Below are positions 5,193 through 12,372 of a stretch of 16,618 bases of DNA, piece after piece. A program made the position numbers and the translations under genes. Under the pieces are notes generated by a model. That model was not told where the DNA came from. It did not search any database and worked only from the letters and a program-made list of their open reading frames with translations. The first letter of the stretch is position 1, and the number at the start of each line of letters is the position of its first letter. The stretch is from NCBI GenBank assembly GCA_964569715.1, contig CAZMUD010000022.1, positions 1-16,618 on the forward strand, given 5' to 3'. Source of the DNA: CAZMUD01 sp964569715. GTDB taxonomy: Bacteria > Chloroflexota > Dehalococcoidia > Dehalococcoidales > UBA2162.

Positions 5193-7397
5193 ATGGGTTT
5201 TAGTCAACTCATAGATAAGGCTCGAGAGTATCTCCCACCGGAGAAAATGGCGGCGATTGAAGATGCCTATAATTTTGCTATGAAGGCGCATGAGGGACAG
5301 GTGCGCAAATCAGGCGAGCCCTACCTGGAGCACCCGTTACAGGTTGCTTTGACCCTGGCTGAGCTTCAACTTGATACTGGCTCTCTAGTGGCTGCCTTGC
5401 TACACGATGTTCCTGAGAATTGCGGGATACCTATTTCGGAGATTGAAGCCAAGTTTGGCTCAGAGGTAGCCAAGCTAGTCGATGGCACCACTAAGCTGGG
5501 CAAGCTCTCCTGGCAAGCACCGGGGGAGGTAGCACGACAAGGAAGCATAATGACCAAGGAAGAGCAAGCAGAAAACCTGAGGAAATTACTGGTAGCGATG
5601 GCTGAAGACCTCCGTGTGGTGTTTATCAAGCTAGCTGACAGATTGCATAATATGCACACCTTAGATGCCCTATCCCCGGAGAAGCAACGCAGTATTGCCC
5701 GGGAAACTGCCGAGGTATATGCTCCCTTAGCCCATCGTTTGGGAATATGGGAGCTAAAATGGCAGTTAGAGGATTTATCTTTCCGCTACCTGGAGTCAAG
5801 GAAGTATCACCAGACTGCCAAGCTGATTGACAGCCGGCGCACCCAGCGGGAGAGCTTCATAGGCCAGGCAATTCAGACTTTAAACCAGGAGTTTGACCGG
5901 GTGGGTCTAAAAGCCAAGATTTCAGGTAGACCCAAGCATATCTACAGTATACACCAGAAAATGGAGAGGTACGCTGCCCTGGGTAAAGACTTTGACGATA
6001 TACATGACCTTCTCGCCCTGCGGGTATTGGTTGATGCCGTACCTGATTGCTATAGTGCCTTAGGCACTGTCCACAATTTGTGGCGTCCTCTGTCTGAGCA
6101 GTTTGACGACTTCATCGCCAATCCCAAGTCAAACGGGTATCAATCTCTGCATACTTCCGTAATGTGCCAGGGCACAACACCCCTGGAAATACAGATTCGC
6201 ACCCACCAGATGCACCACGTTGCTGAATTTGGGGTAGCATCTCACTGGCGGTACAAAGAGGGTGAAAAGAAGGATCTGCGCTTTGAGGAGAGGATAGGCT
6301 GGCTACGCCAATTAGTTGAATGGCATCGGGAACTGAGTGGTGCTGAAGAATTCCTGGAATCGGTGAAGACAGATATATTTAATGACCAGGTTTTTGTTTA
6401 TACACCCAAGGGGGAGATAAAGGATTTGCCCAAGGGTTCCACTCCTCTTGACTTTGCCTATCGGGTGCACACTGACCTGGGGCATCGCTGTATAGGGACA
6501 AAGGTCAATGGTAAGCTGGTGCCACTCAATTATCAGCTCAATAACGGTGATGTTGTTGAAATTATGTCAACCAAAGGCAAGAAGGGACCGAGCCGGGATT
6601 GGCTGAATCCTGCCCTAGGTTACCTCAAGACATCCCACGCTAAGGAAAAGATACGGCAATGGTTTAAGAAGCAGGAACGGACAGAAAACATTGAGCGTGG
6701 TCGGGGGCTCTTAGAGAAGGCGATGAGGCAACTGGGCATAAAGCTCATGGAGCGGGAGAAGCTAGCCAAGCTGTTCAAATATGAAAGCCTGGATGATTTT
6801 TATGCAACTATTGGTTTCGGCGGCATTACCACTCATCAGATTGCCTTGAAGCTAGCTGCCCAGCAACAACAACCCAAGATAGTTAAAGTTACACCCCCCA
6901 AGCAACCCCCATCAGCAGTTAAGGTGCGAGGAGTCGGGGATTTACTTACTCACCTGGCTGAGTGTTGCCATCCTGTGCCTGGAGACCCGATTGTTGGCTA
7001 TGTTACTCGCAGTCGAGGGGTGACTGTCCACCGTCAGGATTGTCACAATGTGGTTCATGAGGACGAGAAGGATAGGTTGATTCCGGTGGAGTGGGGAGAG
7101 ACTGATTCGCTATATCCAGTTAAGATTCAGGTTGAAGCCTGGGACAGGGTAGGGTTGATGCGCGATATCACGACTCTCGTGGCTGAGGAAAAGATTAATA
7201 TTGCTGCCGTGAGCTTAACTAATAATGACGACCAGACCATATCAGCATTCCTTACTTTAGAGACGAGGAACCTGGCTCAGTTGAGTCGGCTCTTGGCAAA
7301 AACCGAGGGGATTCGGGGGGTGATAAGTGCTGCCAGGATAGGAGAGGAGGCATCGGCGAAAGCTAGCCCTCAACCTGATGCAGCCCGTAGCCAGTAG
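5193..7397 (+). CDS. RelA/SpoT homologue, (p)ppGpp synthetase/hydrolase
   Basis: A 734-residue long RSH protein controlling the stringent response. Domain order: HD hydrolase (about 25-185), synthetase (about 235-360, with GRPKHIYSIHQKM, KSNGYQSLHT and EIQIRT), TGS (about 395-460), helical region, zinc-finger-like CCHP (591-594) with C617, and C-terminal ACT (about 645-715). HD residues H47, H71, D72, E75 and D149 (LADRLHNM) are present, but the residue after E75 is Asn in HDVPEN, where active hydrolases have Asp. Synthetase activity looks intact; hydrolase activity may be reduced. ATG 5193 is chosen because GAGG lies 6 bases upstream; TTG 5178 and GTG 5181 would add five or four non-family residues. 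A promoter lies upstream. rpsT follows after 92 bases. Confidence 0.95.
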   Translation: MGFSQLIDKAREYLPPEKMAAIEDAYNFAMKAHEGQVRKSGEPYLEHPLQVALTLAELQLDTGSLVAALLHDVPENCGIPISEIEAKFGSEVAKLVDGTTKLGKLSWQAPGEVARQGSIMTKEEQAENLRKLLVAMAEDLRVVFIKLADRLHNMHTLDALSPEKQRSIARETAEVYAPLAHRLGIWELKWQLEDLSFRYLESRKYHQTAKLIDSRRTQRESFIGQAIQTLNQEFDRVGLKAKISGRPKHIYSIHQKMERYAALGKDFDDIHDLLALRVLVDAVPDCYSALGTVHNLWRPLSEQFDDFIANPKSNGYQSLHTSVMCQGTTPLEIQIRTHQMHHVAEFGVASHWRYKEGEKKDLRFEERIGWLRQLVEWHRELSGAEEFLESVKTDIFNDQVFVYTPKGEIKDLPKGSTPLDFAYRVHTDLGHRCIGTKVNGKLVPLNYQLNNGDVVEIMSTKGKKGPSRDWLNPALGYLKTSHAKEKIRQWFKKQERTENIERGRGLLEKAMRQLGIKLMEREKLAKLFKYESLDDFYATIGFGGITTHQIALKLAAQQQQPKIVKVTPPKQPPSAVKVRGVGDLLTHLAECCHPVPGDPIVGYVTRSRGVTVHRQDCHNVVHEDEKDRLIPVEWGETDSLYPVKIQVEAWDRVGLMRDITTLVAEEKINIAAVSLTNNDDQTISAFLTLETRNLAQLSRLLAKTEGIRGVISAARIGEEASAKASPQPDAARSQ

Positions 7398-7478
7398 CGA
7401 GTTTTTGAGGGACTCCATCCCGGTAGTCCAATCAATTCCCCTTACATCTAGATTAAGTTGTTAAATAAAAAGGCTTAT

Positions 7479-7492
7479 GGAGGTAGATATTG
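7479..7492 (+). promoter_or_regulatory. Strong Shine-Dalgarno that sets the TTG start of rpsT
   Basis: GGAGGT at 7479-7484 lies 5 bases before TTG 7490. No ATG or GTG nearby gives the canonical S20 N-terminus, so the unusual start codon is well supported. Confidence 0.85.
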
Positions 7493-7825
7493 CCAGTTAC
7501 TAAGTCAGCCAAAAAACAGGTGCGTGTCGCCGAAAGAAAACGACTGCGTAATAAGCCTATTCGCAGCCTGTGTAAGACCAACATAACTAAGGCAGAAAAG
7601 CTTATTTTCTCAGGCGAGCTTGAGGCGGCTCAAAAAGCAGTAGTAGCTGCCATCAGTTCCCTGGATAAGGCGGCGGAAAAGGGGATTATCCACCCCAATA
7701 ATGCTGCCCGACGCAAATCACGCCTAATGAGTAAGCTAAACAAGGCTCAAGCCCTGTCTTCGGTCGAAGCTTCGGACTCTGGCGAGCCCGGTAATTTACC
7801 CAAGGAAGCGGATGAGGTTAGTTAA
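7490..7825 (+). CDS. rpsT: 30S ribosomal protein S20
   Basis: A 111-residue basic protein that binds the 5' domain of 16S rRNA. The N-terminus MPVTKSAKKQVR, the repeated basic helices and HPNNAARRKSRLMSKLN (68-84) are the family signature. S20 usually ends near residue 85-90; here about 25 further residues form an acidic, Ser/Glu-rich tail (SSVEASDSGEP, PKEADEV) with no recognised role. The start is TTG, fixed by a GGAGGT 5 bases upstream. Use of UUG for S20 is also known in E. coli, where it is part of autogenous control. It lies between relA and lexA on the same strand; a separate lexA promoter follows it. Confidence 0.95.
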   Translation: MPVTKSAKKQVRVAERKRLRNKPIRSLCKTNITKAEKLIFSGELEAAQKAVVAAISSLDKAAEKGIIHPNNAARRKSRLMSKLNKAQALSSVEASDSGEPGNLPKEADEVS

Positions 7826-7852
7826 TTAATAATCAATTCCAGGCTTGGGGGC

Positions 7853-7881
7853 TTGACAAAAGGCTTAACTAGTTATAAAGT
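7853..7881 (+). promoter_or_regulatory. Promoter of lexA
   Basis: TTGACA at 7853-7858 is full consensus. The -10 is either TATAAA (7874-7879, 15-base spacing) or TAAAGT (7876-7881, 17-base spacing). The SOS operator begins 6-8 bases downstream, over the likely +1. Confidence 0.65.
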
Positions 7882-7887
7882 TATATA

Positions 7888-7899
7888 GAACAAATGTTC
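7888..7899 (+). promoter_or_regulatory. LexA operator (SOS box, Gram-positive type)
   Basis: GAAC-AAAT-GTTC is a perfect palindromic core of the CGAAC-N4-GTTCG class of SOS boxes known from Bacillus and relatives; the right outer G is also present. It sits between the promoter and lexA start at 7932, as expected for autorepression. Confidence 0.88.
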
Positions 7900-7931
7900 G
7901 CCATAGCCAGGGATTTTTTACGAGGTGATAG

Positions 7932-8573
7932 GTGAAAGCACTCTCACCTAAGCAGCAACATATAATTGACTTTGTTCACCATTTTTGGGCAGATACGGGC
8001 TATCCACCCACGGTTAGGGATATAGTAAGCGGGTGCAGGATTAGCTCGACATCTGTTGTCGATTATAACCTGGATATACTAGAGAGGGAGGGGTATATTC
8101 GCCGCCATTCCGGGGTTTCGCGTGGCATCAAGTTGCTCACTCCATCTCCAGCCCCAGACTACAGCACTCAGGTGCCTATTATTGGTCAAATATCGGCTGG
8201 TGAGCCGATACCAGTGCCTACTCCCGATACCTGGGATGTTACTGCTTCCTCAGAGACTCTGGAGGTGACCGAAGACTTGACCCGGGGCAGGAAAGATATT
8301 TATGCGCTCAAGGTGAAGGGCTCATCAATGATAGATGCCTTGATTAACGACGGTGATATTGTATTGATGCAGTATGTGAACACGGTGGAGAATGGAGAGA
8401 TGGCAGCTATATGGCTTAAGGCTGAAAAAGAGGTCACGCTGAAAAAGGTTTATCGTGAGCCGGGTGGCATCCGACTCCAGCCAGCAAATAGCCGGATGAA
8501 ACCTATATATGCTGAGCCAGACAATGTTGAAATTCAAGGTAGAGTGATTGCTGTCATCAGGCAATTGGCATAA
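7932..8573 (+). CDS. lexA: SOS-response transcriptional repressor LexA
   Basis: A 213-residue repressor with an N-terminal winged helix-turn-helix (LSPKQQHIIDFV, GYPPTVRDI, then SSTSVVDYNLDILEREGYI) and a C-terminal S24 self-cleaving domain. The cleavage bond is Ala89-Gly90 in GQISAGEPI; the nucleophile is Ser132 in KGSSM; the general base is Lys171 in EVTLKK. All catalytic parts are intact, so RecA-stimulated self-cleavage is expected. The GTG start has a GAGGTGA Shine-Dalgarno just upstream. A perfect SOS box overlaps its promoter, supporting autoregulation. The operator and the GYPPTVRDI helix agree with the Gram-positive-like binding class. Downstream gene plsY is convergent. Confidence 0.97.
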   Translation: MKALSPKQQHIIDFVHHFWADTGYPPTVRDIVSGCRISSTSVVDYNLDILEREGYIRRHSGVSRGIKLLTPSPAPDYSTQVPIIGQISAGEPIPVPTPDTWDVTASSETLEVTEDLTRGRKDIYALKVKGSSMIDALINDGDIVLMQYVNTVENGEMAAIWLKAEKEVTLKKVYREPGGIRLQPANSRMKPIYAEPDNVEIQGRVIAVIRQLA

Positions 8574-8673
8574 CTGTCTGATTTGATTTTTATTATCAAT
8601 AAGCATAAATTAGCCACAGTTTGAAGTCGCTGGGAGCAAATCCGGCCAAAGAGCCGCCTACATTTCTTCCTTC

Positions 8674-9348
8674 TTAAACTTTGCCCCTCCGCAAGAGTTC
8701 AGCAAAGAAGTTTTCTCTACTTCCAGCCTGGACAAAAGCAGCTTTAGCGGTGGGGAGGAAGTTGAGCACCAGTATTAGCAGCAGAACAATGGAGAAGGCA
8801 ACAGGCAGCCCCGATTTCTCCAGAAACCAAGCAGATAGAAGCATCGAAAGAAGGCTGATATTTACCGACAGGATGGGGTTGCGGGTAATAACTATGAATA
8901 CAAGGGTTAAGGCTATGACAATTAGTAGCTCCCGGGGCATCACAATAGCTAAAACACCTATGGTAGCCGCCAGACCATTGCCCCCGGTGAATTTCAGGTA
9001 GATAGACCACATATGACCAGCTACCGCTGCCAGTCCAGCCGCCAATATAAAGAACTGGGCTCCAGATGCTAGCTGGAAGAATTGTGGTTCATATAATGGT
9101 ACATTTAATAACCGATGGGTTATAGCCACTGCGGCTACCCCTTTACCCACATCAAACACGCCGACAATAATGGCAGCCCACAACCCGACCTCCCGGAAGA
9201 CATTGCGAGCACCAGCATTGCCTCCACCCAGCTGACGGATATCTTTACCAGTTGCCAGCCGGGTAATAATATAGGCTGATGGAAAGGAGCCAAGCAGGTA
9301 AGCAATGATTACGGCTATGATTCCAGTAACAATATCATTGACTATCAT
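8674..9348 (-). CDS. plsY: Glycerol-3-phosphate acyltransferase PlsY, divergent motifs
   Basis: A 224-residue integral membrane enzyme of the PlsY family, which transfers acyl from acyl-phosphate to glycerol-3-phosphate in phospholipid synthesis. About six membrane segments are seen. Motif 1 appears as GSFPSAYI (20-27), motif 2 as GGGNAGARNVFR (41-52; family GSGNxGATNxxR), then FDVGKG (65-70), and motif 3 as GHMWSIYLKFTGGNG (111-125; family GHxxPxFxxFxGGKG). The Lys of GGKG is Asn124 and the Thr of GATN is Arg48, so activity or substrate may differ, or another PlsY copy may exist elsewhere. The ATG follows the ilvE TAA with no gap, so the two are translationally coupled. Family call is confident. 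Confidence 0.88.
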   Translation of the reverse strand: MIVNDIVTGIIAVIIAYLLGSFPSAYIITRLATGKDIRQLGGGNAGARNVFREVGLWAAIIVGVFDVGKGVAAVAITHRLLNVPLYEPQFFQLASGAQFFILAAGLAAVAGHMWSIYLKFTGGNGLAATIGVLAIVMPRELLIVIALTLVFIVITRNPILSVNISLLSMLLSAWFLEKSGLPVAFSIVLLLILVLNFLPTAKAAFVQAGSRENFFAELLRRGKV

Positions 9349-10272
9349 TTACGCTTCCGCTATCGGGCTCTTTTTATAAACTGGTGTGCACCAGCTAATA
9401 TACTTCGGGTTGTTGCCTCGTATTACATCGGAGTAGATTTTCTCTAATTTCTTTGTTATCTCACCGATTTCACCACTAGCTATCTTACGACCGTCTATTT
9501 CGGCTACCGGGGTTATATTGGCAGCCGTGCCGGTTAAGAAGCACTCATCAGCAGTGTAAAGCTCAACGCGGTCAACAGGCCTTTCTATCGTTTCAACATC
9601 CAGCTCGTTTTTCGCCAGTTCTATTGCCGTAGCCCGGGTAATGCCCACCAGAAGGCTATCATAGTTGGCTGGGGTCACCAGTTTGTCTCCTTTAACTAGA
9701 AAGAGGTTCTCCCCACTCCCCTCAGCGACATAACCATCTGAGGTAAGCATAATTGCCTCATCAAAGCCATTTTCAACAGCCTCTGTCTTAGACAGAGCAC
9801 TGGTGATATAAAGTCCGCTAAGCTTTGCCCGCGGTACTTCCTTGGGGAACCGCCATGAAGAGACGCAACACCTTACTTTCTCTGGCAAATACGGTCCCCA
9901 GGGAAAAGCAAAGACCAGAAAGTCACACTCCAGGTCGTGGAGACGGACACCCAGAGCCTCGGAACTCTTATAAGCCAAAGGACGGATATATATATCTTCT
10001 TTAAAATCGCACCTTTCCACCAGTTCCACCGTTATCTGGCATAGTTCGTCAACAGTGTAGGGCAGGTCAATCTTCAACACCCGGCAGCTATTATACAGTC
10101 GTTCATAGTGCTCTCTAAGACGAAATATGTAAATCTGCTGTTGCTCACTGTTCCAGTTACCCCTGATGCCTTCAAAAGCCGCAGTGCCATAGTGAAGGGC
10201 TTGGGTCATAACTCCTATCTTAGCTTCAGATATGGGAACAAACTCATTATGAAAAAAAGCATACGATGGCAT
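9349..10272 (-). CDS. ilvE: Branched-chain amino acid aminotransferase
   Basis: A 307-residue fold-type IV PLP enzyme that interconverts Val, Leu and Ile with their 2-oxo acids using glutamate. Visible features: the N-terminal ALHYGTAAFEGIR (25-37), the PLP-binding Lys150 in RAKLSGLYITSAL, then GYVAEGSGENLFLVK (180-194), and FLTGTAANITPV near residue 245, which binds the cofactor phosphate and forms part of the substrate pocket. Length is typical. AAGGAG sits about 9 bases before the ATG, and a good promoter lies upstream (10304-10332). plsY follows without spacing. Among class IV enzymes, D-amino acid transaminase and 4-amino-4-deoxychorismate lyase are less likely given EGIR and the length. 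Confidence 0.95.
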   Translation of the reverse strand: MPSYAFFHNEFVPISEAKIGVMTQALHYGTAAFEGIRGNWNSEQQQIYIFRLREHYERLYNSCRVLKIDLPYTVDELCQITVELVERCDFKEDIYIRPLAYKSSEALGVRLHDLECDFLVFAFPWGPYLPEKVRCCVSSWRFPKEVPRAKLSGLYITSALSKTEAVENGFDEAIMLTSDGYVAEGSGENLFLVKGDKLVTPANYDSLLVGITRATAIELAKNELDVETIERPVDRVELYTADECFLTGTAANITPVAEIDGRKIASGEIGEITKKLEKIYSDVIRGNNPKYISWCTPVYKKSPIAEA

Positions 10273-10303
10273 TATGTAAAGTCTCCTTTCTTAGATAGGC
10301 TTT

Positions 10304-10332
10304 ATTATAGTCATTATCGGGGTATAAGACAA
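10304..10332 (-). promoter_or_regulatory. Sigma-70 promoter of ilvE-plsY
   Basis: On the minus strand TTGTCT (10332-10327) and TATAAT (10309-10304) are 17 bases apart. The -10 is consensus and the -35 has four of six matches. The leader to the ATG at 10272 is about 25 bases. Confidence 0.7.
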
Positions 10333-10386
10333 GTAGATTTAACGAGAGTTAAGATTAGCCTCGTATTGGGCAAGGCAACTATTCCT

Positions 10387-10486
10387 NNNNNNNNNNNNNN
10401 NNNNNNNNNNNNNNNNNNNNNNNNNNNNNNNNNNNNNNNNNNNNNNNNNNNNNNNNNNNNNNNNNNNNNNNNNNNNNNNNNNNNNN
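10387..10486. other. Assembly gap of 100 N
   Basis: Exactly 100 N, the customary placeholder for a gap of unknown length. It removes the 3' end of rplY. Any reading frame computed across it is not real evidence. Confidence 0.97.
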
Positions 10487-10957
10487 CGCTTGCCTTGACT
10501 CGGTGAGGGAACTGAGGTCCAGTCCTACACTGGCAGGAATTTTATCCGGGAGGCACTCAACAGTCAAAGTGTTGAGCTCCTGCACCAGCATATTCTCTTT
10601 TAACTTCAAGGCTGGCGCTTCTCCAACTAAAACAACCGGAACCTCCACCTTTACCTGCTCTGCCATTTTCACCTGATAAAAATCTACATGTAGTGATTCA
10701 CCTGTTCGTGGCTCTCTCTGAACTTCACGAACTACCACGTTCCTCGGTCTTTTTTCGTTATCAAGTTTGAGACCGATAAGCCTCGTCCTCCCGGCTTCAG
10801 CTAACACCCGCTGAAGTGTGGCAGTATCACATTGTAATGCCATTGACTTGGTGCCGGGACCAAAAAGATGCACCGGAGTAATCCCCTGGCGACGTAAAAA
10901 TCTGACTTTCTTACCCAGAATCTCGCGGTTAGTAACCTTTAACTCTATTTGGTCCAT
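10487..10957 (-). CDS. rplY: 50S ribosomal protein L25/CTC family, 3' end lost in assembly gap
   Basis: 157 residues are visible from the ATG at 10957 to the edge of the gap. The N-terminal 5S rRNA-binding L25 domain shows GKKVRFLRRQGITPVHLFG (15-33) and SLHVDFYQV (88-96). The C-terminal TL5/CTC domain continues with KLKENMLVQELNTLTVECLP (118-137), then IPASVGLDLSSL. Long two-domain CTC proteins are around 200 residues or more, so roughly 40 or more residues and the stop lie in the gap or beyond. The start is well supported by AAAGGAGAG about 6 bases upstream. It binds 5S rRNA in the large subunit; the CTC form is often stress-linked. The opposite-strand mscS gene diverges from it. Confidence 0.92.
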
Positions 10958-11000
10958 CCAATCTCTCCTTTAAAATTGATGCCTATATACATTAAAGCAT

Positions 11001-11028
11001 ATTTTACCGAGGTTGTGTATATCGGCAA
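11001..11028 (-). promoter_or_regulatory. Candidate promoter of rplY
   Basis: On the minus strand TTGCCG (11028-11023) and TAAAAT (11006-11001) are 16 bases apart, giving a leader of about 37 bases. It lies back to back with the mscS promoter. Moderate match only. Confidence 0.42.
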
Positions 11029-11032
11029 CAGC

Positions 11033-11061
11033 TTGACAAAGACAGCTCAGCTACTTAAAGT
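11033..11061 (+). promoter_or_regulatory. Candidate promoter of the MscS gene
   Basis: TTGACA (11033-11038) is consensus. With 17-base spacing the -10 would be TAAAGT (11056-11061), the same hexamer pair and spacing as one option for lexA. The leader to the ATG at 11084 would be about 16 bases. Confidence 0.45.
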
Positions 11062-11083
11062 GTCCATTACAGGGAGGTGTGCA

Positions 11084-12208
11084 ATGCCACCACAATTTGT
11101 ATCAGGTTCTCCGCTTTTGGAAGCGGCATGGGCTGTAGGGATACTGCTTGTCTCTGCTTTAGTTGCTTGGGGTATTCTTCTGGGCTTGCGATACGGACAG
11201 CAAAAGCTACAGAAGCAGGCTAAACCTGCCCTCTCTTCACAACTACTAGAGAGTCTCTCCCGGCCTCTTTTCCTTCTGCTAGTCTTTGAGGGGCTTATCC
11301 TGGCACTGAGCTCTTTGTCCTATTTAGCAACTTGGCGTCCTGTCCTGGGAAAGGCCGGTATTGCCGTGGTGATTGTTCTCGCTACCTACGGCCTGACGCG
11401 GATTGGGGGTGTGCTGCTGGTCTGGTATTTGCGTAGTCGCACAGTTCGCCGAAGGGCACGCATTGATGAAGGCCTCATCCGTTTCCTGAGGCGGATTATG
11501 GTGCTAATTATCTATGCAGTTGGTATCCTGGTACTGCTGGACTATCTAGAGATTACTATCACACCCATTGTAGCCGGCCTGGGAATTGGCGGTTTAGCCG
11601 TAGCCCTGGCGCTTCAGCCTCTCCTGGCTAACTTTTTCGCCAGCACCCAGATTATATCCGACCGTATTGTGCGTGTGGGGGACTATATCGAGCTGGATAG
11701 CGGCGTAAGAGGGTATGTTACCGATGTCGGCTGGCGCAGCACGCGGATTCGCACCCCTTTCAACAACATGGTGATTATTCCTAACTCTCGTCTGGCTGAC
11801 AGCGTGATTACAAACTATTACGGTCCAAAGATGGAAGTGGGGGTCATGGTGAATTGTGGTGTCAGCTACAGCAGCGACCTCGCCCATGTGGAGAACGTGG
11901 TCCTGACAGTGGCCAGAGAGGTAATTGAGGAGCTCGACGAGGCCGACAAGACTTTTGAGCCGTGGTTTAGCTATGAGGAATTCGGGGATTCAAATATTAA
12001 TTTCTGGGTCTGGCTGCAGGCGACGGACCGGATTGGCTCATTCCGTGTGAAAAGTGAGCTCATCAAGCGTCTTCATGCTCGCTTTGACCAGGAAGGTATC
12101 ACCATAAACTACCCTGTCCGGACAACCTACTTGCAGTGGGCTAACGGTCCACAACCTCCACCCCCTCCGGATGCCCCCGGCTCTGGTGGCTCCAAAGAGA
12201 ATCGTTAA
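11084..12208 (+). CDS. MscS-family mechanosensitive ion channel
   Basis: From ATG 11084 the protein has 374 residues. It carries about five membrane segments (roughly 15-36, 61-83, 90-117, 137-155, 160-185); the last is the pore helix, glycine- and alanine-rich in AGLGIGGLAVALALQ (164-178). The cytoplasmic beta domain follows with RIVRVGDYIEL (194-204) and VGWRSTRIRT (215-224), both hallmark MscS stretches, then NMVIIPNSRL. The C-terminus ends in a short proline-rich tail (QPPPPPDAPGSGG). Such channels release solutes during hypo-osmotic shock. The start is chosen for GGAGG 6 bases upstream; the frame is open further back, but an upstream start would run into rplY and leave a non-family leader. 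Confidence 0.93.
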   Translation: MPPQFVSGSPLLEAAWAVGILLVSALVAWGILLGLRYGQQKLQKQAKPALSSQLLESLSRPLFLLLVFEGLILALSSLSYLATWRPVLGKAGIAVVIVLATYGLTRIGGVLLVWYLRSRTVRRRARIDEGLIRFLRRIMVLIIYAVGILVLLDYLEITITPIVAGLGIGGLAVALALQPLLANFFASTQIISDRIVRVGDYIELDSGVRGYVTDVGWRSTRIRTPFNNMVIIPNSRLADSVITNYYGPKMEVGVMVNCGVSYSSDLAHVENVVLTVAREVIEELDEADKTFEPWFSYEEFGDSNINFWVWLQATDRIGSFRVKSELIKRLHARFDQEGITINYPVRTTYLQWANGPQPPPPPDAPGSGGSKENR

Positions 12209-12219
12209 GGTAAGCGTAT

Positions 12220-12316
12220 TAACCTCACCCCCTGTATCCCCCTCTCCTTAAAAGGAGAGGGGGAAGATTGTTTTTTGAAGGGGCTTCGCCCCTTCAATCT
12301 ACCCCTCATTGGGTAG
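12220..12316. repeat. Palindromic intergenic repeat (copy 2), three successive hairpins
   Basis: It begins AACCTCACCCCCTGTATCCC, nearly identical to the left part of the element at 4920. Hairpin 1 has a 12-bp stem (12238-12249 with 12252-12263); hairpin 2 has a 10-bp stem (12275-12284 with 12288-12297) around a TTC loop; hairpin 3 has 6-bp arms CTACCC/GGGTAG (12299-12316). The right-hand inverted arm of copy 1 is absent. Confidence 0.7.
12238..12276 (+). terminator. Possible transcription terminator of the MscS gene
   Basis: The 12-bp G/C-rich stem at 12238-12263 is followed by six T at 12271-12276. The stem starts 30 bases after the mscS stop. The T run is 7 bases from the stem, further than in a classical intrinsic terminator, and the stem belongs to a dispersed repeat, so termination is only possible. 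Confidence 0.4.
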
Positions 12317-12372
12317 ACTCAAATTGGGCCAGGTGGTATATATGAGGCAGGAATAAACCAGAGGAGGAGACC

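Noticed and set aside
10379..10486. Continuation and stop of rplY across the N run
   Set aside because: The gap length is arbitrary, so the frame on the far side cannot be trusted.
10949..11083. 45-residue N-terminal extension of the MscS protein
   Set aside because: It would overlap the rplY start and its Shine-Dalgarno; ATG 11084 has a strong GGAGG and leads straight into a membrane segment.
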